A stretch of DNA of 64,000 nucleotides from Sepiola atlantica (GCA_963556195.1 OY744520.1:155650107-155714106); one strand, 5' to 3'. Positions 21,867 through 32,491 are shown, numbered from the stretch's first letter. The notes: generated from the sequence alone by a model not told the origin. A program made the numbers and translations.

Positions 21867-23239
21867 CAGGCACGTAGCCAGACTTCTAACTTAGGCGGGC
21901 AAGGCATTTTTAGGGGGGCAAGGCACTTTTAAGGGGGGGCAAGGCATTTTTAGGAGGGGCAAAACTAATATTGATATTCTAATATGAGTGACGTGTTGGT
22001 TCAGTGTGTGTGTGTTCTGATATATAAATATAAATAAGTAGATACAAAATTTAAATTTCTTTTATATAATCTAAATATATTGTTGTGTATTTCGGTAAGT
22101 ACATGTAAATAACAACATCAGCATAGTAAAGCACATAAAGCATAGTAAACACAGTAATAATAACATAAAGTTCGTAAAATAAGGTAGCTACTTGCTAGCC
22201 CTACATAATTCTATTATAATCTTCTATTTGTACGTGGGGTGTATACCCTACCAATGTTGTTTTTTCTTTCAACTTCATCTCGGGTGAAATCTGGGATTTT
22301 TTTCTATGTTAATTTCAAAAATGTTGAATGTAACATTCACAATTTTTTAAATTAATAGTTGCAATTGACAACAAAGAGACAAAAACGTATTTGAGATTCG
22401 TGATAAAATACAAAAATAATTTTTTAAACTAATTCCCACTTTCATTTGAAAATAATTTAGGTTGCTAGTATTCATTTCTATCTTTTGAATGAAGACAACA
22501 CTTTCTTTTATAAATTAAAAAAAATATCTTTAAAAGAAGCTGGCAGAACAACAACGTGAATTCATTTTGTGTTTGTATTACATCATTTGAATTATAATTA
22601 TGAAATTGATAATTTATGATATTAAATAGTGTGAATTAACAATATTTGACAAAAATAGTTGACAAAAAAAGAGAGATACACTGACAATCTCTTTCGCCAA
22701 GCAGGAAACAGGTGAAAAGCATCGAGGCGTTGTTTCCCTCACCACTTGATCTGAAACTAGCGAAGTTATGTTTGAGTTTGAGAACACGTACATTTTCTTT
22801 TTTTTCTTTTTACAAGGTAACATAAATATAAATAATATTTAGATGTTATTATGGTTAATAGATTTATTTTCACTGGTAGTTTAAAATCAGTAAATATTTA
22901 TTATGGTATCATTAGTACCAGGAATGGAAAATTAAGTTTTAAACAAAATAAAATCCAAAGTAGCGTTTTTGAAATCGGAAATTATGTTAAAAATTGGTGG
23001 GAAGTCCCCTCTTTGTGGGTGGGCCAGGGCTCCAGCCCCTTGGCCCCTTAATCCGGCCCTGCTGTAAAATATATTACACAAAAGTAAATACTGGTTCATA
23101 ATGAAGAAGTATAGTTGACTAGGAAATATGAGAGCATTTATATTTATAATATTTTTTGGATCACACATTTCAGGGGGTGCAAATGTAATTGCAGGGGGGG
23201 GGGGGCTTGCCCCCCTGGCACCCCCTGGCTACGTGGGGG
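21867..23239. mobile_element. hAT-like non-autonomous DNA transposon
   Basis: An 8-bp direct repeat AGTCTCAC flanks the element exactly (21,859-21,866 and 23,240-23,247). Inside it, CACGTAGCCAG near the left end mirrors CTGGCTACGTG near the right end. An 8-bp target duplication is the hAT superfamily signature. Next to the ends are G-rich words: three GGGGCAAGGCA-type repeats on the left, and a G13 run with GGGGCTTGCCCC on the right. The interior has no transposase frame. A second hAT-like end, CAGGGCCGGATTAAGG on the minus strand (about 23,059-23,044), lies inside and suggests a nested or chimeric element. Confidence 0.8.
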
Positions 23240-23247
23240 AGTCTCAC

Positions 23248-23590
23248 ATGACTGGTCTGGGTCGCTCTTTTTCCGACAGGTTGGGTGTACAGGTAAGACA
23301 GTTTATCATTGGTGTTTCCGACTTGGAATACAGGATCCATTACTCTTAGGACGCGTTAAGAGCGCCTGCTCTACCGACAGTTGTATCATATCGTGAATTA
23401 ATGTACGTGCCGTGTCGCGCATAGAAAGAGACCCTACAATTATCTCTGCAGATGTTTTTCAGGCCACAACCCGCATAGATTAAGCCTCGATTAATATACT
23501 AGTTATATGAGCTTAATGGCACCAAACAAGCCCCCACTTTTATTTCCGCACTATATCCACAACCAAACTTTCAGTACAAAAACAAAGAAA
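23248..23590. other. Unique stretch, no gene seen
   Basis: Possible decayed 5' part of the LINE remnant that follows; nothing diagnostic. Confidence 0.4.
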
Positions 23591-24262
23591 CATATCTAAA
23601 AAAAGACACCCACTAAAAACATCTCTGCTTCCGGAGGCTTAGAACCAACACCAATGACGTAGAACTATTTCTCCTAGTAAACACCGCAGATATCTTAGCA
23701 CTAAATCAAATAAACCTACAATACCCAATCCCCTCGCACTATTTTGACATAACTGGATACCTTCAACCCTACCGTAAAGACTGATAAACATATGCACAGG
23801 TTAGAAGTTTATGTTCGAAACATGATCCCCTTGACTAGAGAACATAAGCTAGAATAAGATGATCAAGCTTATATGTTCTTTAGATTAACCTTACAACACA
23901 GCGTTAGCTACTTATATTTATGCATACCGTTATTCTTCGATCAAGGGCTGTACCCTGCTTAACTTGTCTCTTAAAGCATAGATACAACACTCTCACTAGA
24001 ATCGACTTCCGAAAATCACGTGTTTGGGGGTTTTAATGTACATCACCTTGACTTGCCTTCCTTCTACAGCTATACAAGCGCAGCTGGTAACTCTACGTAA
24101 AGTTTATCCATAGTGCACCCCCTCTCACAGACTGCCACTTTCCCGACGCACCTCTCTGATCGTGTGGATCAGCAAGCCTTCCTTCACAACCTGGTTTTAA
24201 CCTTACGTCCCGAGGCTTGTTCAACAAATGCACATAGTCCGCTCGAGAACTTTGAGTAAGTA
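23590..24262 (+). pseudogene. Jockey-like LINE endonuclease remnant
   Basis: With frameshifts, the plus strand reads RTNTNDVELFLLVNTADILA, then SHYFDITGYLQPYRKD, later VFGGFNVHHLD, SYTSAAGNS, FPTHLSDRVDQQAF and NLVLTLRPEACST. This is the order of the apurinic endonuclease domain of jockey-like LINEs (DILALxET, GYLPLYRKD, GDFNVHHxDW, FPTRIPDR, LDLFLT). The catalytic GDFN has become GGFN, and many stops are present. The reverse transcriptase part is missing downstream. Confidence 0.7.
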
Positions 24263-25194
24263 AATAAGTTTGAACATTAATTTTCTTCTCTTTAATTTGC
24301 CATTTTACTATGTTATGGTATATCTTTCTTGTCGTCTTTTTGTCTTACCGGTTTCCAGGAATATTAATCTAGTCTGTTCGAGTATCTAGCTTAGTGCTGT
24401 TATAAGAGGACAACATCACCTGAAGAAAGTGCATCATTCCTCGTATTAACCAGTATTGGTCGCAATATCGAGAAGATCTTATTTAGCTTTCTAATACTAT
24501 GTTATATTAAATATTAAGCCCGGGTTTACGTGTAGGAGGAAATATCTTCATACCAAGATTTTCTGAGAAACCTCTGTAAAATATAGCTTATACACTCATA
24601 GGAATTCACATTCTCTCAAGTAAGCATTGAAGTCCTATTCTATACGCATTCATGTTCTCTCGAGTAAGCATTCAAGTCGTCTTCAATATATATATTTCTT
24701 CAGGGAGGGTAGATTCTTGAATCTTTTCGGCCAGGATTTCGTTGGATGTTTCGCTCAACTTTTCAAACTTTGAGTAGTGGTAGCAAAAAAAGAGCACATT
24801 CTTTTGTGCTGCAATCCATAGTAGAGCTTTAAAAACCCTGATGTTTCTGTATATGATGGAGATAGGGGTCTGGAACTTTTTGTCTTAAACCCAGATTGTA
24901 GATCCTTGTTGACCTCTGTCATGGCTGGATCACATTTCCAGAGTCAGGAAGGATCATACCATTGCTTACATCTTTGCGCCTGGTGTATGCTACCAGATTC
25001 GAGAAAACAATTAACAAAAACAAGCGAAAGAAGAACCCCCGTCGTCTTTATCAGACTAATTAACTGATCATTTTGATTTTTTTGAACTGCTAGGATTAAG
25101 GATTCAATGCGCGTTGTAATTAGTTTAATTTAGTTTTAGAAAAAGGGATAAAACTAATCTCTTCATGAAATTTAAAGTGTGACTATTATGAAAC

Positions 25195-25198
<4 letters not shown>
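24263..25198. other. Unique stretch with a short tandem duplication
   Basis: A roughly 47-bp unit is repeated at about 24,601-24,634 and 24,648-24,681 (TCTCTCAAGTAAGCATT versus TCTCTCGAGTAAGCATT). No gene recognised. Confidence 0.6.

Positions 25199-25232
<34 letters not shown>
25198..25232. repeat. (AT)n microsatellite
   Basis: AT repeats flanking the left side of PLE-2. Confidence 0.95.
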
Positions 25233-25237
<5 letters not shown>

Positions 25238-25475
25238 CATTTTTCGTGGAACAAAATTTAACAACGGCGAGGAATGCAGACGTTTGGGACATTTTTTTTT
25301 GGGGGGGGGTAGAATGAAATTGAACAAGTATAAAAACGAGAGCAAATTTTATAAAATGAATGAATGTACTATGCTGGCTTTCGTCCACACTCATCAGAGT
25401 ATTAACGTGGAAGTAATTAAATACGACTAAAAACTTAAAAGAAATGTATAATGAAAACTAGTGACAAGTTTGGGA

Positions 25476-25704
25476 GAAGAAAAAAACCATTGCACTGTTC
25501 TTCCAACGTATACAGCATCGCACCGACATTTAAATTGATAAATAATGTTACTGATATGTTGGGGTGGGAGAACATCCTTATGAATAGATTTGAGCAAAGG
25601 TCGAGCAGAAAAATCAATTCTAGGATTAGATGCCTGGTAACACCGACGCACAGCTACAGAAATTTGATTAGCCAATTTTATGCTAATATTACCCAACCAA
25701 GGTA
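25476..25704 (-). pseudogene. PLE-2 left coding fragment (minus strand)
   Basis: Minus-strand translation gives AVRRCYQASNPRIDFSARPL, KSIHKDVLPPQHISNIIYQF and KCRCDAVYVGRTVQ. It covers the segment leading into the GIY-YIG domain, with the CxC pair and the YVG motif. The frame leaves the family pattern just after TVQ, where it joins the inverted arm. It has a stop-free run but is truncated at both ends. Confidence 0.75.
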
Positions 25705-25708
25705 ATCT

Positions 25709-26062
25709 GTGGTACGCCGGGCATTTAATCAATTTAAATATCGGTGCGATACTGTATACGTGGAAAGCACAGTGCAAAGGTTTGAATCCAGAATAAAGCA
25801 ACAAATCTTCCCTGCCATACGCCGGGGCCGACTAAATAATCTAAATATTTTAGTCAACACATCCTGGTTTGCTATTGCTGACCATCTTATAAATAGCGCC
25901 GAATGTGCGTCGACGTACACTAGTGACTGGTTTTCTGTCATAAGTATATCGCATTCTCTATTCCACCTCAAAGTCCTGGAAGCCATATATATCAAGTCAA
26001 TCAAACCCTCCCTTTGTAAACAAAAGCAATGGCTTTTAGGACATAATGTGATCAACTTGTGA
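25709..26062 (+). pseudogene. PLE-2 right coding fragment (GIY-YIG C-terminus)
   Basis: The plus-strand frame reads NQFKYRCDTVYVESTVQRFE, SRIKQQIFPAIRRGR, IADHLINSAECASTYTSDWF, HSLFHLKVLEAIYIKSIKPS and LCKQKQWLLG. It is the GIY-YIG domain through to the C-terminus of a PLE protein (IAxHL, LEAIYIK, PxLCxQK boxes). YVGRT is altered to YVEST and a cysteine of the CxC pair is lost, so the nuclease is probably dead. It starts at the same domain point as the minus-strand fragment. Confidence 0.8.
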
Positions 26063-26131
26063 CTCTCCTCCCCAAATTTGTTATCCCAAACTTGTCACTA
26101 GTTTTCATTATAAAGTTCTTTTAAGTTTTTA

Positions 26132-26180
26132 GTCGTATTAAATTACTTCCACGTTAATACTCTGATGAGTGTGGACGAAA
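26132..26180 (+). ncRNA. Hammerhead-ribozyme-like motif in PLE-2 right arm
   Basis: A GTC triplet (26,132-26,134) sits directly before a 7-bp hairpin GTATTAA/TTAATAC (26,135-26,160). One T follows, then CTGATGA (26,162-26,168), a short GT/AC stem II (26,169-26,176) and GAAA (26,177-26,180). This is the most complete hammerhead layout in the window, with a legal cleavage triplet in the right place. Stem III pairing is not evident in cis. The left arm carries the mirror copy at about 25,384-25,432. Confidence 0.55.
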
Positions 26181-26287
26181 GCGGGCTTAGTACATTCATT
26201 ATTTTTTAAAGATTTCCTCTCGTTTTTATACGTGTTCAATGTCATTCTACCTTCCAAAAATGTCCTAAACGTCTGCATTCCTCGCCG

Positions 26288-26289
<2 letters not shown>

Positions 26290-26377
<88 letters not shown>

Positions 26378-26412
26378 CGGGGGAGAGAGAGGGAAAGAGA
26401 GAGAGAGAGAGA
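26290..26412. repeat. (AT)n then (AG)n compound microsatellite
   Basis: AT repeats to about 26,330 followed by AG repeats with interruptions to about 26,412. Confidence 0.95.
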
Positions 26413-26696
26413 CGGGATAAAAAGTGATGGAACAAAGTCCTAGACGATGTATACAATAAGAACGAAGAATCAGGCCACCAAAATTGATAGTAAAAGTGAT
26501 AGATAGTATGTTAGTAAGAGATGGGTAGCTCAATTGTTTATATGTAAAGTAAAACTGATTAAAACAATAAAATGTAAAGCTTTTAAAATTGATTAAATCC
26601 ACAACCGAAGTAATATTCCAGCACGTATATTTAGTCATTTTAATATGTAGTTAAATAAGTCTCAGGAAACAACAATTTATTAACGTAGGCTACGTA

Positions 26697-26700
<4 letters not shown>
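26413..26700. other. Unique AT-rich stretch
   Basis: Nothing recognised. Confidence 0.5.
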
Positions 26701-26772
<72 letters not shown>

Positions 26773-26786
26773 CATACAATATATAT
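26701..26786. repeat. (AT)n microsatellite
   Basis: AT repeats with a few C interruptions, running straight into the PLE-3 frame. Confidence 0.9.
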
Positions 26787-27542
26787 TTATACAATAGAGC
26801 GCTAGAAAAAAGTGAATATAGTGAAAAACTCAAATATACCAAGAAAGAAAATAAAAATAAATCCAGGAATAGAAGCCGGAACATAACATGGTTCCATCCT
26901 CCGTACTGCCAACTATCTAACATCAACATCGGGAAAGTATTCTTGAACCTAGTAGATAAGCATTTTAGCATGAATAATCCACTTAGAAAGATATTTAATA
27001 GAAAAACCATAAAAATTAGTTACTCTTGTACCAAAAACATGGATAGAATAATCAGCACCCATAATCGTAAATTACTAAACAATTCTAGTAAAAATAAGGT
27101 TACAGTAGATAAATGTAATTGTCAAGTTAAAGAGAACTGCCCACTGGACGGTAACTGTAAAGTTGAGTGTGTGGTGTATAAGGCCACTATTCATCCGGAA
27201 GATAATAACAGGGACAATAAAGTCTACATCGGCATCTCCGCGGGTAACTGGAAACAACGCTTTTATGACCACAAACACTCTTTTAACAACCCAGAACTCA
27301 TGAACAAAACAGAGTTAGCTAAACAATGGTGGCGTCTGAAAAATGAGAACCGGTCCCCGGTGGTTTCGTGGTCAATCCTATGCTTTTCGGATATCCCAAA
27401 TGGATTTAGGCAGAGATGCAATTTATGTTTAGAGGAAAAAATAAGAATCCTAAAATACGACCGCAATAATCTTTTAAACAAACGCGATGAGTTGATGGCG
27501 AAATGCAGACATAAATGCAAATTTAAAATTAACAATATCTAA
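26787..27542 (+). pseudogene. Penelope-like element fragment (PLE-3): RT thumb and GIY-YIG
   Basis: An open frame of about 250 codons runs from the AT tract to TAA at 27,540-27,542. It reads YNRALEKSEYSEKLKY, RNITWFHPPYCQLSNINIGK, FLNLVDKHFSMNNPLRKIFN, ISYSCTKNMDRII, then CNCQVKENCPLDGNCKVECV with VYKAT, KVYIGISAGNWKQRFYDHKH and ELAKQWWRLK. This is the reverse transcriptase thumb and linker, a cysteine cluster (CxCx7C...C), and the GIY-YIG endonuclease, with YIG and the arginine retained, of PLEs common in aquatic animals. The palm domain is lost by 5' truncation at the microsatellite. The intact frame and retained catalytic-looking residues suggest a young fragment. Confidence 0.85.
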
Positions 27543-27690
27543 TAATCTGATAGACCTCTAGATTTGTAACGGTGAAGATACCAAATAGATCATTTACGGT
27601 AAACCCCCATAAATATTTACAATAATATCTGTTATGGACATGTAATTACTGACTTGGTGACATTCGTTATAGTTGTTTTTCGGATGTATT
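27543..27690. other. PLE-3 3' flank
   Basis: Likely 3' untranslated region; nothing diagnostic. Confidence 0.4.
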
Positions 27691-27750
27691 CATATACGAT
27701 TGTACTTTAAGATATTCGTGTAGTCAGAGTACTTACTTGAAATAAGATAG
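27691..27750 (+). repeat. Direct repeat, left copy
   Basis: TTGTACTTTAAGATATTCGT and AATAAGATAG recur at 28,559-28,618 in the same orientation. Confidence 0.85.
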
Positions 27751-27764
27751 CCTTATATTTGCTT

Positions 27765-28560
27765 ATATGTATGCATGCATTGGTGTATATGTATGTATGG
27801 GAAGAGTATGTGCGTATATATAAGTACATATGTTTTTGTATGTATATATATGTGTACGTACATGCATGTGTTTGTGTACGTGCAGGCATGTATGTGTGTG
27901 TGTATGTGTGTGTGTGTGTATATCTTGCATATTTATTTTGTCAATATATGTTTATATTTAATTAAACTCTTACCCCGGTTATTTAAAACTTTCCAGACCG
28001 TACATATTATTTTATATATGTGTATGTGTGTATATGTGTATACATGTGTGCAGGTGTATGTGTGCATGTATGGGCATGTGCGCGTATATGAGTATAAATA
28101 TGTGTGTACGTATGCGTATGACTGTGTATGTTTATATGTATGCGTGCATATGTGCATTTGTGTATGTCTATGTATACATGTATGTGTGTCTCTTTTTTGC
28201 ACATCTGTGTCTATGTGTGCATGTGCGTATATATGTGTGTGTATGTATATGTATATGTGTGTATGTGTGTGTATGTGCTTATGTATGGATATGTGTATGT
28301 GTGTGTGTGTAGATATACATTCATTTAGTAATGATATTTGTTAATGAATACTTAAAGACGAAACACATTTATCCTCGATGTCTTAACATTTTTTAATTCA
28401 AGGTAGTAGGTATGGGTGTGCATGTATATATATGTATGTGTGTGTATGTGTGTATGTGTATGTATATGTATATATATATGTGTATATATATATGTATGTA
28501 TATATATGTATATATATATGTGTGTAGAGATATGTGTGTGTATATGTGGGGATGTATGCA
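27765..28560. repeat. GT/TATG-rich degenerate repeat block
   Basis: About 800 bp dominated by TATGTGTG and GTATGTAT words. Two less repetitive islands sit at 27,935-28,015 and 28,320-28,410. All frames here (to 189 codons on plus, 94 on minus) reflect the repeat composition. The block lies between the direct repeats. Confidence 0.9.
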
Positions 28561-28618
28561 TATATAATTGTACTTTAAGATATTCGTTTATTCTGATTAT
28601 TTACCTAAAATAAGATAG
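28559..28618 (+). repeat. Direct repeat, right copy
   Basis: Second copy of the 27,691-27,750 sequence, 868 bp downstream, with several substitutions. Confidence 0.85.
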
Positions 28619-29314
28619 TGAATTAAATTAAGTGTATAATATTATCACTAGACAATATTAGATTGGAATTAGGCTATAATTATAGGCTTCCATAGATTAT
28701 AAAACTAATGTAAGATGAATTTATGAAACTCAGAGTATTAAAATATCACATTTGGAATATAATCTTAAATAATTTTTAGTTTTCAAATTGATATTATCAC
28801 GCGGATCTAGACAGAATGGGGGCACGAGAAGTGCCAATCGGCTGATGACACGTTAACGTGTGTTAGTGTCTTATCTCTCTTCCTCCTTCCGGGCCGAAAA
28901 TTGAATTTCGAGCCAGCCAAAAATTGTGTGTGTGTGATGTTAAGAATAGGTATATGTGTGCGTGTGTATGGAGGCGTATGAACGTTATATGTCACCAGGT
29001 CGGAAATGTAGAAAGAATATGTGCGCTTAACTCAGACGTTATTATTTTAATAAAAACAAACAAAAAAAACCATAAGATCCCTTTCGATTGCTTTAGTTAA
29101 ATATAAGATGTTAATTCCTACTCGCTCTGTAATAGGTATTTAGATTGGCTGCGACCACCACTCTCTCTGGTTGTGTTTGAAGTGTCGAGGGTGAATTCAG
29201 TTTTCTGTCAGTCTCAAAAATGTAATTGTCAAATTGGATGCTTGAATGAAACCGCAAGGTTGAAATAAATTATTGCATCGACAATCATGTAATTTCGTGT
29301 TATTATATTTTACG

Positions 29315-29316
<2 letters not shown>
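28619..29316. other. Unique stretch, no gene seen
   Basis: Contains the small palindrome ACACGTTAACGTGT near 28,850 and a GT tract near 28,925-28,940. Nothing else recognised. Confidence 0.5.

Positions 29317-29366
<50 letters not shown>
29317..29366. repeat. (AT)n microsatellite
   Basis: AT repeats on the left side of the tandem array. Confidence 0.95.
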
Positions 29367-29370
<4 letters not shown>

Positions 29371-30198
29371 TATTTTTCTTTTTCATAATAAAAAAAATTG
29401 ATATCGCATCTTAATGCTTCAAAAGGTATTTATTTTACCTATTCCTTCATAAATTTAACAATAGATGCTTTTAAAAAAATATGAACCTTAAAACACATAT
29501 ACAAATCACGTGCTGCATTCACGTTCTTCATATTTGATAGTGGGAAACAACAGCTAACCCATTTGACCCGGCTGTAATAACAACAAGAAGCCGGTAAGAG
29601 AAAAAATACAAATCCGATAACATCAGGATATATTACACACCGAGGATGCCAGGTTTTGGCGAAATATTTGTATCACTTTAAACTAACAAAAAAAATGCTA
29701 GTTTATAATAAAAAAAAGAAAAAAAAATCGGTTTCGATTTATTATTTTTCTTTTTTATAAAAAAAAAAAAATTGATATCGCATCTTAATGCTTCAAAAGA
29801 TATTTATTTTACCTATTCCTTCTTAAATTTAACAATAGATGCTTTTTTTTAAAAATATGAACCTTAAAACCCTTATACAAATCACGTGCTGCATTCACGT
29901 TCTTCATATTTGATAGTGGGAAACAACAGCTAACCCATTTGGCCCGGCTGTAATAAAAACAACAAGCCGGTAAGAGAAAAAATACAAATCCGATGACATT
30001 AGGATATATTACACACCGAGGATGCCAGGTTTTGGCGAAATATTTGTATCACTTTAAACTAACAAAAAAAAAATGCTAGTTTATAATAAAAAAAGAAAAA
30101 AAAATCGGCTTCGATTTATTATTTTTCTCTTTTATAATAAAAAAAAAATTGATATCGCATCTTAATGCTTCAAAAGCTATTTATTTTACCTATTCATT

Positions 30199-30199
<1 letters not shown>
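29367..30199 (+). repeat. Tandem repeat, ~375-bp unit, about 2.2 copies
   Basis: The landmark ATTGATATCGCATCTTAATG occurs at about 29,397, 29,771 and 30,148, giving periods of about 374 and 377 bp. The first two copies are nearly identical, differing mainly in A/T homopolymer lengths. The third stops after about 80 bp at an AT tract. The unit has poly-A and poly-T patches and a moderately GC-rich core (ACCCGGCTGTAATA). No tRNA boxes or frame seen. Confidence 0.92.

Positions 30200-30246
<47 letters not shown>
30200..30246. repeat. (AT)n microsatellite
   Basis: AT repeats on the right side of the tandem array. Confidence 0.95.
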
Positions 30247-30249
<3 letters not shown>

Positions 30250-31270
30250 ATATAAACATATTTGGCAGTTTGTCTTCAGTTTAGTAAATAGTAAATTCTG
30301 AATGAAATAGTGGTCAATCACAGTATAATTAAAGCAGTTCAAATAATAATCACATTATTGTATAAAGTTACAACGACATGCCAAAGTTTTGGACTGAATG
30401 ATTTGACGTCAAATGATCTAAACACTCCTTCACATGCAAACTTACGCGAAAAGTAACTCAAATATTTAAATGTTTCATTAGAAAAATATATTTTCTTTTC
30501 GTCTGCGTTTATTCAGTAAAAAATAAATGGCTCTTATTAAACCATGCATATCTATTTGCTGTTGGATTCTGTGTAAAAATCTATTTTCTAATATCGATTA
30601 TACTTCAACCTTCAATTTTATAAGAATCGACTCGTTTGAAGGATTCAAAGTTTCGTCTTGACAAATGAGTCACATATTGTGTCTAAACACTTTCGCATTG
30701 CTCTGTGATGTGGTACGGAATGTCGTGCGTTTGGGAATTGGATCGCCGCTATAGACGTATTGATTCGATCCCATTCGTCTTGCAACGAAGCTGTATTTGC
30801 AAACCGAGCATCAAATTGATCGACCTCTTATCAAACGTAACAAAACCGATCGGCCCATTGTTCCGTCGAGGAAGACGACGACACTGTGGGTCCGTTTCTA
30901 TCGAATGAGTTTGGACAGGTCGGAGATGTATTGCACGAGTGATCGGTTCAGTTTGTTTCCTCGAAATCACGATGGATATAGTTTATCGATCGGACGATAG
31001 CAACCTTTTGCTACAACGTTGGTAGATAATTTGCAGTATGAAATTGTGTGTGCGACACACTATATATTTGTCTACGTGTAATATTATTTTAAGAGTCTAA
31101 GAAAAGCAAATGCTATCTTTGTCACACCCACTTTCAATAAAAAGGCCTGTTTTTTGTTTATCGCGAAGTAATTGTAGAGTCATGGAATGAAAATATAAAC
31201 GACACATTCTTATTTTTTCGTATATTAGTATTAGTATATTTTGAAATAAGGATAAAACAGGATAAATTCA
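30247..31270. other. Unique stretch, no confident gene
   Basis: A more GC-rich, CG-containing island at about 30,700-31,010 has overlapping 67-73-codon frames on both strands. I do not recognise them. The island may be a decayed element or a CpG-bearing host segment. Confidence 0.4.
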
Positions 31271-31287
31271 ACACAACACACACACAA

Positions 31288-31361
<74 letters not shown>
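31271..31361. repeat. (AC)n then (AT)n compound microsatellite
   Basis: AC repeats to about 31,308 followed by AT repeats to 31,361. Confidence 0.95.
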
Positions 31362-31366
<5 letters not shown>

Positions 31367-31636
31367 GAGAATATTTAAAAAATATATTTTTGAAACCTAG
31401 ACAACGCAAATTATTAGTTTTTTTAAATAAATTATTTATTTACTTTAAAAACTTCTTTTTTTTTAACTTGAGTACTTTCGGTGGTAAACTCCCTGGTCAG
31501 AAATATAAGCATATTTATGTTTCTCTTCTTTTTTTCTCCCTGACATATCTATCGCAGTCAAGTTGAAATTAGTCTTGATGTTATCGACGACAATATTGAT
31601 ATGCCGCTGTGTGTAGCACGTGGTTACGTGAATAAT

Positions 31637-31800
<164 letters not shown>

Positions 31801-31899
31801 GTTATTTTTAGCCCAAGTTTGTTTGGGCATTTTAAAGCGCGATAAACAATCGTCAACGTTGGCTATAATGCAACGGCCCTTCATGTAGACCACTATTTG

Positions 31900-32160
31900 A
31901 CTGCTGCGTAGAAGATGTCCGCCTTACTTACATACATACGTTTATTACGCATTATTTCGTATGACTGTTAATGCCGGCATCATCGGTTAATCCTTGGATT
32001 TGAATTTATAAATAAAAAACTCTCTTTCCGGGGTTCGAATCGTACGACCGGCTTGAATGGTTATTTCAACACTGATTATTCCGCTAGGATGAAACGTAAA
32101 CGTATGTACATAACAATTAAATATTGATTAATGCATAATTATGTGTAGCCTACATTTGGC
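31900..32160 (+). repeat. tRNA-derived SINE, copy 1
   Basis: An A-box-like segment GGCATCATCGGTTAATCC (about 31,976) and a B box GGTTCGAATC (32,032-32,041) lie about 55 bp apart, flanked by GCCGG and ACCGGC able to pair as an acceptor-like stem. A conserved body follows, ACTGATTATTCCGCTAGGAT then GAAACG (32,071-32,096). It is an RNA polymerase III type SINE rather than a tRNA gene, since the T stem is not paired. Confidence 0.7.
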
Positions 32161-32174
32161 TGGGACCGTAAATG

Positions 32175-32450
32175 CGACATAAGACATCTGTCAACGTTAT
32201 TTTATGTAAAACTGAATGCTGCTCATAAAAGTGTCTGCGTACGTACATAGATAACTTTATTTCGCATGGTTTTGTATGATTTTTTAACGCCGGCCTCATC
32301 GGTTAAAGCGTTAGATTTGGAGTTACAAACAACCAATGTTTGTGTCGGGGTTCGAATCGTGCGACCGTCTTAAACGGTTATCTCTACACTGGTGATCCCG
32401 CAAAGTTGAAACGTATTCGTATCTTGACAATAATTACATTTGTTATTATT
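32175..32450 (+). repeat. tRNA-derived SINE, copy 2
   Basis: A box GGCCTCATCGGTTAAAGCG (32,292 on), B box GGTTCGAATC (32,349-32,358) and body ACTGGTGATCCCGC...TTGAAACG at the same spacing as copy 1. The two units are direct neighbours with a period of about 315 bp, and upstream parts (TACGTACATA...CGCAT) also correspond. Confidence 0.7.
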
Positions 32451-32457
32451 AAATAAT

Positions 32458-32460
<3 letters not shown>

Positions 32461-32491
<31 letters not shown>
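32461..32491. repeat. Short (GT)n-(AT)n
   Basis: Microsatellite at the 3' side of SINE copy 2. Confidence 0.85.

Larger units (their letters stand above)
25263..26289. mobile_element. Penelope-like element with inverted termini (PLE-2)
   Basis: Arms of about 210 bp (25,263-25,475 and 26,084-26,289) are inverted copies. Unlike PLE-1, the interior holds two opposed coding fragments, one on each strand, back to back around 25,705. Both encode the same part of a PLE GIY-YIG endonuclease with their 3' ends pointing outward. Each outer end lies close to an AT microsatellite. The structure fits a truncated PLE joined to an inverted truncated partner, as described for Penelope insertions, although post-insertion inverted duplication is possible. 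Confidence 0.8.

Noticed and set aside
23260..23310. 13-bp micro-exon between CGACAG and GTAAGA
   Set aside because: Too short to support and adjacent to the hAT insertion; no coding continuity.
27775..28344. 189-codon plus-strand frame rich in Cys, Val, Tyr and Met
   Set aside because: Pure consequence of TATG/TGTG repeat composition; similar frames occur on the other strand.
29367..30199. CRISPR array
   Set aside because: Units are 375 bp and directly tandem without unique spacers; composition and other elements are eukaryotic.
31973..32065. True tRNA gene
   Set aside because: A and B boxes are present, but the T stem does not pair and the anticodon arm is not formed; a SINE explains the copies better.
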